Shown here in pieces: positions 1 to 5,319 of a DNA stretch of 5,319 bases (position 1 is the stretch's first letter; each line of letters opens with the position of its first letter). The position numbers and the translations under genes were made by a program. The notes under the pieces were generated by a model. It saw nothing but the letters and a program-made list of their open reading frames with translations. It ran no database searches and had not been told where the DNA came from. The DNA comes from Limnohabitans sp. (GTDB taxonomy: Bacteria; Pseudomonadota; Gammaproteobacteria; Burkholderiales; Burkholderiaceae_C): assembly GCA_018883305.1 (NCBI GenBank), contig VEQI01000248.1:1-5319 (forward strand), in the 5' to 3' direction.

Positions 1-661
1 CAGCCAGGGTGTACACCGTGACAATGCGGCTGGAGACGGGGATACCCACCGCCATCGCACGCAAGCGGTTGTCGCGGATGGCCATCCATGAGCCGCCCAA
101 GGGGGAAGCCACGACACGTCGCGCCCAGGCAAAGCCGATGAGCGCCACCACCAGGGAATACCAGGCCGACGTCTGCCCTTGCAAATCAAATTCAAACCGG
201 CCCAGCACCGGCCCCATGATCACGCCCTGCAGCCCATCCGCGCCACCGGTCAGGTCGTCCAGCTTGTTGGCCAGCTCCAGCAAAATCATCGCGACACCCA
301 GGGTCACCATCAGGCGCGTGAGATCGCTGCCGCGCAGCACGGTGGCACTGCACAGCAACCCCAACAAGGCTGACAACATCATGGCAAACAGCAGTCCCAC
401 CACGGGATCGGGATAGACATGCTTGGCAAACAGCGCCGCACCATAGGCACCCAGTCCGAAAAATGCGGCATGGCCCAGCGACACAATGCCGGTGTAGCCC
501 AGAATCAAGTCGAGCGACAGCGCGAAGAGCGCGGTGATGGCAATCTCGTTGATCATCATGGCATGTGAGGGCACCGCCCAAGGCAGCAGCAAGGCCACTG
601 CGGCACAACCCAATTCCAGCCAGAGACGGCGAGACCGTGCAGGCGTGATGATCGGGCTCAT
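1..661 (-). CDS. livM: LivM-type ABC transporter inner-membrane permease (partial, C-terminus off left edge)
   Basis: Second permease of a branched-chain amino acid type (HAAT) ABC importer; with the LivH-type partner it forms the channel in the inner membrane. Reading minus from the ATG at 661-659 gives 220 open codons with no stop before base 1. The family is usually about 310-350 aa, so roughly the last third is missing. Seen in the translation: an N-terminal hydrophobic segment (about residues 17-34), the LivM signature SLGHAAFFGLGAY at 61-73, further membrane segments near 86-106 and 115-131, the conserved TGGADGL at 138-144, and the cytoplasmic coupling-loop region SPLGGSWMAIRDNRLRAMAV (186-205), which contacts the ATPase in this family. 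The start overlaps the LivH stop by four bases (ATGA, 658-661), and a GAGG ribosome site lies at 668-671 inside livH. Substrate is not defined: Liv-type permeases serve amino acids, aromatic acids, amides and others. The gene symbol denotes family only. Confidence 0.93.
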   Translation of the reverse strand, partial: MSPIITPARSRRLWLELGCAAVALLLPWAVPSHAMMINEIAITALFALSLDLILGYTGIVSLGHAAFFGLGAYGAALFAKHVYPDPVVGLLFAMMLSALLGLLCSATVLRGSDLTRLMVTLGVAMILLELANKLDDLTGGADGLQGVIMGPVLGRFEFDLQGQTSAWYSLVVALIGFAWARRVVASPLGGSWMAIRDNRLRAMAVGIPVSSRIVTVYTLA

Positions 662-1527
662 GACTTGCCTCGCGCAAACAAGCCGCTCGGGCGCCACAGC
701 AAGATGAGCAGCATCAAGGCGTACACGATGAAGCCCCCCAGCTTGGGCACGTAGTATTTGCCCGCCACATCGGCCACACCCAGCAGCAACGCAGCCCAGA
801 GCGGACCGGTGATCGAGGTGGTGCCGCCCACGGCCACCACGATCAGAAAATAGATCATGTACTTCAAGGGAAAACTGGGCTCCATCGACAACACCTCGGC
901 CCCCAGCGCCCCGCCCAGGCCCGCCAGGCCGGACCCCACCGCAAAGGTCAGCAGGAAGATGCGGTTCACGTTGATGCCCAGCCCAGAGGCCACCGCCGGG
1001 TCATCCACTGCCGCGCGCAGTCGGCTGCCAAAGCGCGTGCGTGTGAGCACCCATTGCAATAACAGGGTCAGCACCGCACACACCCCCATGATGAACAGCC
1101 GGTAGTGCCCCATGCCCAACACCCAAGGGTCGTCACCCCATTCCGTGCGACCTCGCAACCAGTCGGGCAACTGCACGTTCTGCTGACTCGACCCCATCAC
1201 ATAGTCCACGCCCGCCACCGCCATGAAGGCCAGGCCAATCGAGAACAGCACCTGATCGAGGTGCGGCTTTTGGTACATGGGCCGATACAAGGAGCGCTCG
1301 AGCACCGCCCCTAGAGCGCCCACCAAGACAAACGTGAGGGGCAAGCAGGCCAGGAACGGCACGCCCCAGCGCTGCATCAGCACCACGGTGAGATAGCCCC
1401 CCGTCATGGCAAACGCGCCATGGGCCAGGTTGATGAAATTCATCAAGCCCAGCGTCACTGCCAGGCCCACGGCCAGCACAAACAGCAGCATGCCGTAGGC
1501 CAGGCCGTCGAACAGTATGGTCAGCAT
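658..1527 (-). CDS. livH: LivH-type ABC transporter inner-membrane permease
   Basis: First permease of the HAAT-type importer, complete at 289 aa, the usual LivH length. It is hydrophobic throughout, with about eight predicted membrane segments. Recognisable LivH features are NFINLAHGAF at 30-39, the ERSLYRP element at 77-83, the coupling-loop stretch TRFGSRLRAAVDDPAVASG at 164-182 followed by LGINVNRI, VGGTTSITGPLWAALLLG at 233-250, and the C-terminal helix ending LLWRPSGLF (276-284). The start is fixed from upstream because the stop codon of the binding-protein gene is in the same frame, only four codons before this ATG, and none of those codons is a possible start. No clear Shine-Dalgarno sequence lies in the 12-base gap, so translation probably depends on ribosomes finishing the upstream gene. 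The end overlaps livM by ATGA. The transported solute cannot be read from the permease. Confidence 0.95.
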   Translation of the reverse strand: MLTILFDGLAYGMLLFVLAVGLAVTLGLMNFINLAHGAFAMTGGYLTVVLMQRWGVPFLACLPLTFVLVGALGAVLERSLYRPMYQKPHLDQVLFSIGLAFMAVAGVDYVMGSSQQNVQLPDWLRGRTEWGDDPWVLGMGHYRLFIMGVCAVLTLLLQWVLTRTRFGSRLRAAVDDPAVASGLGINVNRIFLLTFAVGSGLAGLGGALGAEVLSMEPSFPLKYMIYFLIVVAVGGTTSITGPLWAALLLGVADVAGKYYVPKLGGFIVYALMLLILLWRPSGLFARGKS

Positions 1528-1539
1528 ACGCGCACGGGA

Positions 1540-2706
1540 TCAGCGGTTCTTGCCAGGATCCTTCACGTCTTTCAGTGACTCGAACTCGGTGTTGTAGAGC
1601 TGGCCGTTCACGCGCTCAACTTTGCGAATGTAGATGTTGTGCACCGCATCGCGGGTTTGCGCATCAATGAACATGGGGCCGCGCGGGCTCTCGAAAATTT
1701 GCCCCTTCATGGCCGCCAGCAAGGCATCCCCGCCACCCTGCCCTTTGGTCGAACGCAAGGCTTCATAGATGACACGCATGCCGTCATAGCCCCCCACGGC
1801 CATGAAGTTCGGGCGCATGCCGTTGTTGGCTTTCTGGAAGGCGTCGACAAATTTTTTGTTGAGCGCTGAGTCATGCGAGGCCGAGTAGTGATGCGAGGTC
1901 ACCACGCCCAGGGCCACATCGCCCATGCCGTTGAGGATATCGTCATCAGTGACATCCCCGGTGCCGATGATGCGGATGCCAGCCTTGTCCAGACCACGCT
2001 CCACGAACTGCTTCATCAGTGCAGTGCCTGCCCCGGAGGGCACAAAGACGTACAGCGCCTCGGGCTTGAGATCACGCACCTTTTGCAGGAAAGGCGCGAA
2101 GTCCGGGTTGCGCAGCGGCACGCGCAACGTGTCCAGCACCTGCCCGCCATTGAAGAGGAAGCGGTCCTTGAAAAACTTCTCGGCATCGATACCGGGGCCA
2201 AAGTCGGTGACCAGGGTGACGGCTTTCTTGATGCCATTGCGCGGCGCCCAATCGCCCATGGCCACGGCGGCCTGCGGTACGGTGTAGCTGGTGCGCACAA
2301 TGTAGGGCGAGGCCTGGGTGATGCTGGAGGTGGCTGCCGCCATCACCACCAGCGGCGTTTTGGATTGCGTGGCAATGGGCGCCGTGGACAGGGCCAGCGG
2401 CGTCAGGCCAAAACCGGCCAGCACTTGCACCTTGTCGTTCACCACCAATTCTTGAGCCAATCGTTTGGTCACGTCCGGGGCCGCTGTGTCGTCCTTGACG
2501 ATCAGCTCGACCTTCTTGCCCGCCACACTGGTACCGTTTTGCGCCATGTACAGGCGGGCGGCGGCCTCGATCTGTTTGCCGGTGGAGGCAAAGGGGCCCG
2601 TCATGGGCAAGATCAGTCCGATCTTGAAACTGTCCTGAGCCCACACCGTGGCGCTGCCGAACACACCACTCAGGGCCAGGGCCCCCAACAGCACGCGTTT
2701 TTTCAT
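1540..2706 (-). CDS. Periplasmic solute-binding protein of Liv-type ABC importer
   Basis: Complete 388-aa type I periplasmic binding protein (Peripla_BP_6 / LivK-like family) that captures the solute and delivers it to the LivHM permeases. Residues 1-23 form a typical Sec signal peptide: MKKR, a hydrophobic core, then TVWA with likely cleavage before Gln24. There is no lipobox cysteine, so the mature protein should be soluble in the periplasm. The mature protein opens with FKIGLILPMTGPFASTGKQ (27-45), the standard first strand and ligand loop of the family. VELIVKDD (66-73), PLVVMAAATSS (118-128) and YIVRTSY (135-141) are the usual lobe 1 elements; YVFVPSGAG (219-227) and GYDGMRVIYEAL (306-317) mark lobe 2. 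A strong AAGGAG ribosome site lies 7 bases before the ATG. It is the first gene of the importer operon, divergent from the methyltransferase gene. The substrate is not evident; in betaproteobacteria this family binds aromatic acids and other organic acids as well as amino acids. Confidence 0.94.
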   Translation of the reverse strand: MKKRVLLGALALSGVFGSATVWAQDSFKIGLILPMTGPFASTGKQIEAAARLYMAQNGTSVAGKKVELIVKDDTAAPDVTKRLAQELVVNDKVQVLAGFGLTPLALSTAPIATQSKTPLVVMAAATSSITQASPYIVRTSYTVPQAAVAMGDWAPRNGIKKAVTLVTDFGPGIDAEKFFKDRFLFNGGQVLDTLRVPLRNPDFAPFLQKVRDLKPEALYVFVPSGAGTALMKQFVERGLDKAGIRIIGTGDVTDDDILNGMGDVALGVVTSHHYSASHDSALNKKFVDAFQKANNGMRPNFMAVGGYDGMRVIYEALRSTKGQGGGDALLAAMKGQIFESPRGPMFIDAQTRDAVHNIYIRKVERVNGQLYNTEFESLKDVKDPGKNR

Positions 2707-2713
2707 GGTCGAT

Positions 2714-2719
2714 CTCCTT
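2714..2719 (-). promoter_or_regulatory. Ribosome binding site of the solute-binding protein gene
   Basis: On the minus strand the sequence reads AAGGAG, followed by a 7-base spacer (ATCGACC) and the ATG at 2706-2704. It is a near-perfect Shine-Dalgarno sequence and the strongest in the window, consistent with the high expression usual for periplasmic binding proteins. It supports the chosen start, as does the signal peptide that begins directly at this ATG. Confidence 0.8.
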
Positions 2720-2786
2720 GTCTATGGCTCGATAACGGCACAACAGTGTCCTGGCCGGCATCTTAAGGCAGATCAGCGGCCGGCCC

Positions 2787-2805
2787 GACCAGGATGGTCT
2801 AACAT
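2787..2805. promoter_or_regulatory. Candidate operator: 13-bp palindrome overlapping a GntR-like site
   Basis: GACCA-gga-TGGTC at 2787-2799 is a perfect inverted repeat with 5-bp arms. Overlapping it, ATGGTCTAACAT at 2794-2805 is an imperfect palindrome (four of six base pairs match) resembling operators of FadR-subfamily GntR regulators, which often centre on GTC-T-AAC/GAC. The possible -10 hexamer TAACAT (2800-2805) lies within it, about 27 bases before the methyltransferase ATG, where a bound repressor would block transcription. No regulator gene is in the window, so the regulator family is inferred from the site shape only. Confidence 0.35.
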
Positions 2806-2820
2806 TGCGCGATCTACGTT

Positions 2821-2824
2821 GGAG
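2821..2824 (+). promoter_or_regulatory. Ribosome binding site of the MetE-like gene
   Basis: GGAG lies 8 bases before the ATG at 2833 (GGAGTCCTCACC-ATG). It supports this start over any internal ATG. The leader of the downstream dehydrogenase gene (GAGTCCACC-ATG) is very similar. Confidence 0.7.
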
Positions 2825-2832
2825 TCCTCACC

Positions 2833-3951
2833 ATGTCTCAAAACATTCTTCCCGCCCGCTACGACCACGTGGGCAGTTTCCTTCGCCCGCAGTACCTGCT
2901 GGAAGCGCGCGCCCAAAAAGCCAAGGGCGATATCACCCCCGAGCAACTGCGCAAGGTGGAAGACCAGGCCATTCGTGAAATTGTTCAGTTCCAGGAAGAC
3001 GTGGGCTTGAAGAGCATCACCGACGGCGAGTTTCGTCGCACCTACTTTCACATCGACTTCCTGGAGCAGCTGGGTGGTGTGAAAACCGACATCCCGGTCA
3101 CTATCAAAAAGCCCGATGGCACCGAAGAACTGGCTCCGCCCGTGATCCGTGTGATCGACAAGGTACGTCATGCCAAAAACATCCAGCTGGCCGACTTCGA
3201 GTTTCTCAAGCAGTGCGTGTCCGCCGGCCACACCCCCAAGGTCACCATCCCCTCGCCGACCATGCTGCACTTCCGTGGTGGCCGCGCCGGTATCAGCAAG
3301 CAGGCCTACCCCGAGCTGGACCCCACGTTCTATGACGATGTGGCCAAGGCCTATGGCGATGAACTGCATTCGCTGGCTGCGGCTGGTTGCACGTATGTGC
3401 AGATGGATGACACCAACCTGGCCTACCTGTGCGACGAAAAAATGCGCGAAGCGGCCCGACAGCGTGGCGATGACCCCAACGAGCTGCCGCACCGCTACGC
3501 CGACTTCATCAATAAAGTGGTGGCCCACAAGCCCGCTGGCATGACGCTGGCCATGCACCTGTGCCGCGGCAACTTCAAGAGCACGCACGCTGCCGCCGGC
3601 AACTATGAGCCGGTGGCCGAGGCGTTGCTGTCCAAGATGGACCTCGACGCCTACTTTCTGGAATACGACGACGACCGCAGTGGCGACTTCCGCCCCTTGC
3701 GTTTCCTGCCCAAGGGCAAGATCGTGGTGCTGGGTCTGGTCACCACCAAGTTTGGCGAGATGGAAACCAAGGACATGCTCAAGCGACGCATCGAGGAAGC
3801 GGCGCGCTACGCGCCGCTGGAGCAACTGGCCCTGTCACCGCAGTGCGGCTTCTCCAGCACCGTGCATGGCAACAACATTGCCGTGGAAGTCCAGCGCAAC
3901 AAACTACGCCTGGTGATTGAAACCGCCCAGGAAGTCTGGGGCAACCACTGA
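2833..3951 (+). CDS. Cobalamin-independent methionine synthase II family protein (stand-alone MetE catalytic domain)
   Basis: Complete 372-aa zinc-dependent methyltransferase of the COG0620 / MetE C-terminal family (YxjG/YxjH-like). Classical MetE moves a methyl group from methyl-tetrahydropteroyl-triglutamate to homocysteine and is about 750 aa; this protein has only the catalytic TIM barrel. The four zinc ligands of MetE are all in place: His242 and Cys244 in AMHLCRGN, Glu277 in FLEYDDD, and Cys338 in LSPQCGFSS. The N-terminal HVGSFLRP (12-19) matches the MetE VGSFPR strand, and ITDGEFRR (62-69) is the usual following element. QMDDTNLAY at 190-198 replaces the IDEPA motif of classical MetE, with Asp in place of Glu. 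Enzymatic activity is therefore likely, but the methyl donor and acceptor are unknown. It heads an operon with a uronate-dehydrogenase-like gene and is divergent from an importer, which suggests a catabolic role rather than housekeeping methionine synthesis. Database names such as 5-methyltetrahydropteroyltriglutamate-homocysteine methyltransferase would be transferred by homology only. Confidence 0.9.
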   Translation: MSQNILPARYDHVGSFLRPQYLLEARAQKAKGDITPEQLRKVEDQAIREIVQFQEDVGLKSITDGEFRRTYFHIDFLEQLGGVKTDIPVTIKKPDGTEELAPPVIRVIDKVRHAKNIQLADFEFLKQCVSAGHTPKVTIPSPTMLHFRGGRAGISKQAYPELDPTFYDDVAKAYGDELHSLAAAGCTYVQMDDTNLAYLCDEKMREAARQRGDDPNELPHRYADFINKVVAHKPAGMTLAMHLCRGNFKSTHAAAGNYEPVAEALLSKMDLDAYFLEYDDDRSGDFRPLRFLPKGKIVVLGLVTTKFGEMETKDMLKRRIEEAARYAPLEQLALSPQCGFSSTVHGNNIAVEVQRNKLRLVIETAQEVWGNH

Positions 3952-3958
3952 GTCCACC

Positions 3959-4777
3959 ATGACCACCACCCCTGCTCCACGCGTTCAACGTTTGCTGATC
4001 ACGGGTGCTGCCGGCGCCTTGGGCACGCAGATGCGTGCCTTGCTCAAGCCCCATGTGGACAGCATGCGCCTGTCCGACATTGCCGGCATGCCAGCCGCAC
4101 AAAACCACGAAGAGGTGGTGCTGTGCGATCTGGCAGACAAGCGTGGCGTGGACGCGCTGGTGGCTGGTTGCGAAGCCATCCTGCACCTGGGCGGTGTATC
4201 GGTGGAAAAGTCCTTTGAGGAAGTGCTGGGCCCCAACATCAGCGGCGTCTTTCATATTTATGAGGCTGCGCGCCGTCATGGGGTCAAACGGGTGGTGTTT
4301 GCCAGCTCCAACCATGCCATCGGTTTTCATGCCACGGCAGACACGCTGCAAACCGACTGCGCCTTGCGCCCGGATGGGTACTACGGTTTGTCCAAAGCCT
4401 ATGGCGAACTGATGGCGCGTTTTTACTTTGATCGCTATGGCATTGAGTCCGCCTGCCTGCGCATCGGCTCATCATTCCCCGAGCCCAAAGACCATCGCAT
4501 GCTGATCACCTGGCTAAGCTACCGTGATCTGGCCGAGTTGGTGCGTTGCTGCCTGTATGCGCCGCGCCTGGGACACACCGTGGTGTTTGGTGCGTCCGAC
4601 AACCGGGACCAAACCTGGTGGGACAACAGCGGCGCCGCTCATCTGGGATTCCAGCCTCAGGACAATACCGAACCCTTTCGTGCCGCCATCGAAGCCACCG
4701 AACGCTGGCCAGCCGATGCACCCCAAAGCCGCTTCATGGGCGGCTTGTACGTGCAGATGGGGCCCTACCCCCTCTGA
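3959..4777 (+). CDS. udh: NAD-dependent dehydrogenase, uronate dehydrogenase-like (SDR/epimerase family)
   Basis: Predicted 272-aa soluble Rossmann-fold oxidoreductase of the extended SDR/epimerase family, closest to my recall of Agrobacterium and Pseudomonas uronate dehydrogenase (EC 1.1.1.203), which oxidises D-glucuronate or D-galacturonate to the aldarolactone with NAD. The NAD loop is TGAAGALG (15-22), with Asp40 where NAD-specific members carry an acidic residue and CDLAD at 56-60. Family-specific stretches follow: LHLGGVSVEKSFEEV (75-89), FASSNHAIGF (114-123), the catalytic Tyr142-x-x-x-Lys146 in YYGLSK, LRIGSSFPEP (167-176), HRMLITW (179-185) with Arg180 aligning to the carboxylate-binding arginine, and WWDN (220-223). 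Ser116/Ser117, Asn118 and His119 match the substrate-binding cluster. Length matches the family (about 265-275 aa). The start at 3959 lies 7 bases after the methyltransferase stop and just before the Rossmann strand; an in-frame ATG at 3917 would add 14 unlike residues inside the upstream gene and is disfavoured. Exact substrate is inferred; another aldose or uronate derivative is possible. Confidence 0.85.
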   Translation: MTTTPAPRVQRLLITGAAGALGTQMRALLKPHVDSMRLSDIAGMPAAQNHEEVVLCDLADKRGVDALVAGCEAILHLGGVSVEKSFEEVLGPNISGVFHIYEAARRHGVKRVVFASSNHAIGFHATADTLQTDCALRPDGYYGLSKAYGELMARFYFDRYGIESACLRIGSSFPEPKDHRMLITWLSYRDLAELVRCCLYAPRLGHTVVFGASDNRDQTWWDNSGAAHLGFQPQDNTEPFRAAIEATERWPADAPQSRFMGGLYVQMGPYPL

Positions 4778-4804
4778 GCCCTGCTTGCTCCGGGGCACAA
4801 CGCA

Positions 4805-4825
4805 GGCCGGCATCGGCATCCGGCC
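4805..4825. terminator. Possible shared hairpin between convergent genes
   Basis: GGCCGG (4805-4810) and CCGGCC (4820-4825) form a perfect 6-bp GC stem around a 9-base loop, inside the 58-base gap between the two convergent stop codons (4778-4835). Neither strand has a real T tract after the stem; the plus side continues CTCGTTAGGTT. The location suits a bidirectional terminator, but the missing T run and the GC-rich background make this weak. Confidence 0.35.
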
Positions 4826-4835
4826 CTCGTTAGGT

Positions 4836-5319
4836 TCACGCGCCGGCCAGCCCCAGCAATCGCACTGCGTTGTCCTTCAAGATCCCAGGCATGACCTCGG
4901 GCTTGAAGCCTGCCACTTCAAAATCCTTCATCCAGCGCTCTGGCGTGATGAGCGGGTAATCGCTGCCAAAGAGCACCCGATCTTTGAGTAGCGTGTTGGC
5001 ATACTGAATCAATTGCTTGGGGAAATACTTGGGGCTCCAGCCAGACAGATCAATCCAGACGTTGGGCTTGTGCGTGGCCACCGACAGCGCCTCGTCCTGC
5101 CAGGGAAAACTGGGATGGGCCATCACGATTTGCATGTCCGGGAAATCAATGGCCACATCATCCAGGTGCATGGGGTTGCTGTAGGCCAGTCTTAGGCCTC
5201 CGCCGCAACGCATGCCGCTGCCAATGCCGCTGTGCCCGGTGTGAAAAATGGCGGGCATCTTGTGCGCATTGATCACCTCGTAAATGGGCCAGGCCATCTT
5301 GTCGTACGGATGGTAGCCC
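4836..5319 (-). CDS. Amidohydrolase-family metal-dependent hydrolase (partial, N-terminus off right edge)
   Basis: C-terminal 160 residues of a TIM-barrel hydrolase of the amidohydrolase 2 type (PF04909, COG2159). The frame stays open to the right edge (visible start GYHPYDKMAWPIYE), so the ATG at 5297-5295 is internal and the true start lies outside. Family members are about 280-350 aa, so about half is seen. In visible numbering, His26 in IFHTGHSG (strand 5), His68 in MAHPSFPW (strand 6) and Asp120 in LFGSDYPL (strand 8) are the expected metal and catalytic residues; the N-terminal HxH pair would be off the edge. The end, KDNAVRLLGL, is the standard C-terminal helix. Relatives include ACMSD and gamma-resorcylate decarboxylases, LigI-type lactonases and other sugar-acid lactonases. 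The neighbouring lactone-forming dehydrogenase favours a lactonase, by context only. The gene is convergent with the dehydrogenase, so it belongs to a separate transcript entering from the right. Confidence 0.9.
   Translation of the reverse strand, partial: GYHPYDKMAWPIYEVINAHKMPAIFHTGHSGIGSGMRCGGGLRLAYSNPMHLDDVAIDFPDMQIVMAHPSFPWQDEALSVATHKPNVWIDLSGWSPKYFPKQLIQYANTLLKDRVLFGSDYPLITPERWMKDFEVAGFKPEVMPGILKDNAVRLLGLAGA

Larger units (their letters stand above)
2707..2832. promoter_or_regulatory. Divergent promoter region between importer and catabolic operons
   Basis: These 126 bases separate two divergently transcribed operons and must contain both promoters. I see no convincing sigma-70 pair on either strand. 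The best plus-strand -10 candidate is TAACAT at 2800-2805, without a recognisable -35; the best minus-strand one is TAAGAT (read on the minus strand from the CTTAAG palindrome at 2762-2767). GGCCGGC occurs twice, at 2753-2759 and 2778-2784. Because GCCGGCC also reads at 2779-2785, it can pair as a 7-bp stem around an 18-base loop, but GC-rich chance is a fair explanation. A tighter palindrome at 2787-2799 is listed separately. The shared short region suggests common control of uptake and catabolism. Confidence 0.65.

Noticed and set aside
192..677. A 161-codon minus-strand open frame over the start of livM
   Set aside because: It is the wrong frame: the frame beginning at 661 gives clear LivM motifs, whereas this one yields a Cys-, His- and Arg-rich sequence without membrane segments.
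1873..2766. A 297-codon open frame on the plus strand opposite the binding-protein gene
   Set aside because: It is antisense to a complete family member with signal peptide and strong ribosome site. The translation is low-complexity, rich in His, Gly, Gln and Arg, and matches nothing I know.
2753..2785. Repeated GGCCGGC in the divergent promoter as a hairpin or operator
   Set aside because: It can pair as a 7-bp stem, but similar GGCCGG runs recur elsewhere in this GC-rich window (for example 4805-4810), so chance is the simpler reading.
2773..3825. A 350-codon open frame on the minus strand opposite the MetE-like gene
   Set aside because: It lies antisense to a clearly recognised enzyme with intact active-site residues. 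Its translation is rich in His, Gln, Val and Gly, typical of the mirror of GC-rich codons, with no recognisable domain.
3917..3958. Upstream ATG that would lengthen the dehydrogenase by 14 residues
   Set aside because: The extension lies within the end of the methyltransferase gene, has no family resemblance, and the ATG at 3959 starts just before the Rossmann fold as in known relatives.
4836..5297. ATG at 5297 as the true start of the amidohydrolase
   Set aside because: The frame is open to the right edge and the residues before it (GYHPYDK) fit the family. A start here would leave only the C-terminal half of the barrel.

Overview
The window looks like a chromosomal catabolic locus of a Gram-negative betaproteobacterium, most likely Burkholderiales of the Comamonadaceae type. 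The basis is GC-rich coding sequence with strong third-position G/C bias, a LivK-LivH-LivM style transporter with the protein character common in that group, and tight gene packing. The genus cannot be fixed from the sequence alone. There are no RNA genes, mobile elements, CRISPR arrays or phage genes, and every stretch longer than about 130 bases is coding.

Layout. Bases 1-2706 (minus strand) carry three genes of a branched-chain amino acid type (HAAT/Liv) ABC importer, in transcription order: periplasmic binding protein (1540-2706), LivH-type permease (658-1527) and LivM-type permease (runs off the left edge at base 1). The two ATPase genes (LivG/LivF type) normally follow and would lie outside the window. 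Bases 2707-2832 are a short divergent promoter region with a 13-bp palindrome and a GntR-operator-like sequence. Bases 2833-4777 (plus strand) are a two-gene operon: a stand-alone MetE catalytic-domain methyltransferase with all four zinc ligands, followed 7 bases later by an NAD-dependent dehydrogenase that strongly resembles uronate dehydrogenase. From the right edge, a metal-dependent TIM-barrel amidohydrolase (COG2159/PF04909 type) runs on the minus strand and converges on the dehydrogenase, with 57 or so bases between the two stop codons.

How the genes may work together. A solute enters through the Liv-type importer. The dehydrogenase would oxidise a hexuronate-like sugar acid to a lactone, and the amidohydrolase is a plausible lactonase or related C-O/C-C hydrolase. 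The odd member is the MetE-like protein, which suggests that a methyl group is moved to or from a thiol as part of the pathway. One reading is catabolism of a methylated sugar acid or another methylated plant-derived compound. That is inference; the family calls themselves are much firmer. The most interesting point in the window is this pairing of a MetE-type methyltransferase with a uronate-dehydrogenase-like enzyme next to a dedicated importer.
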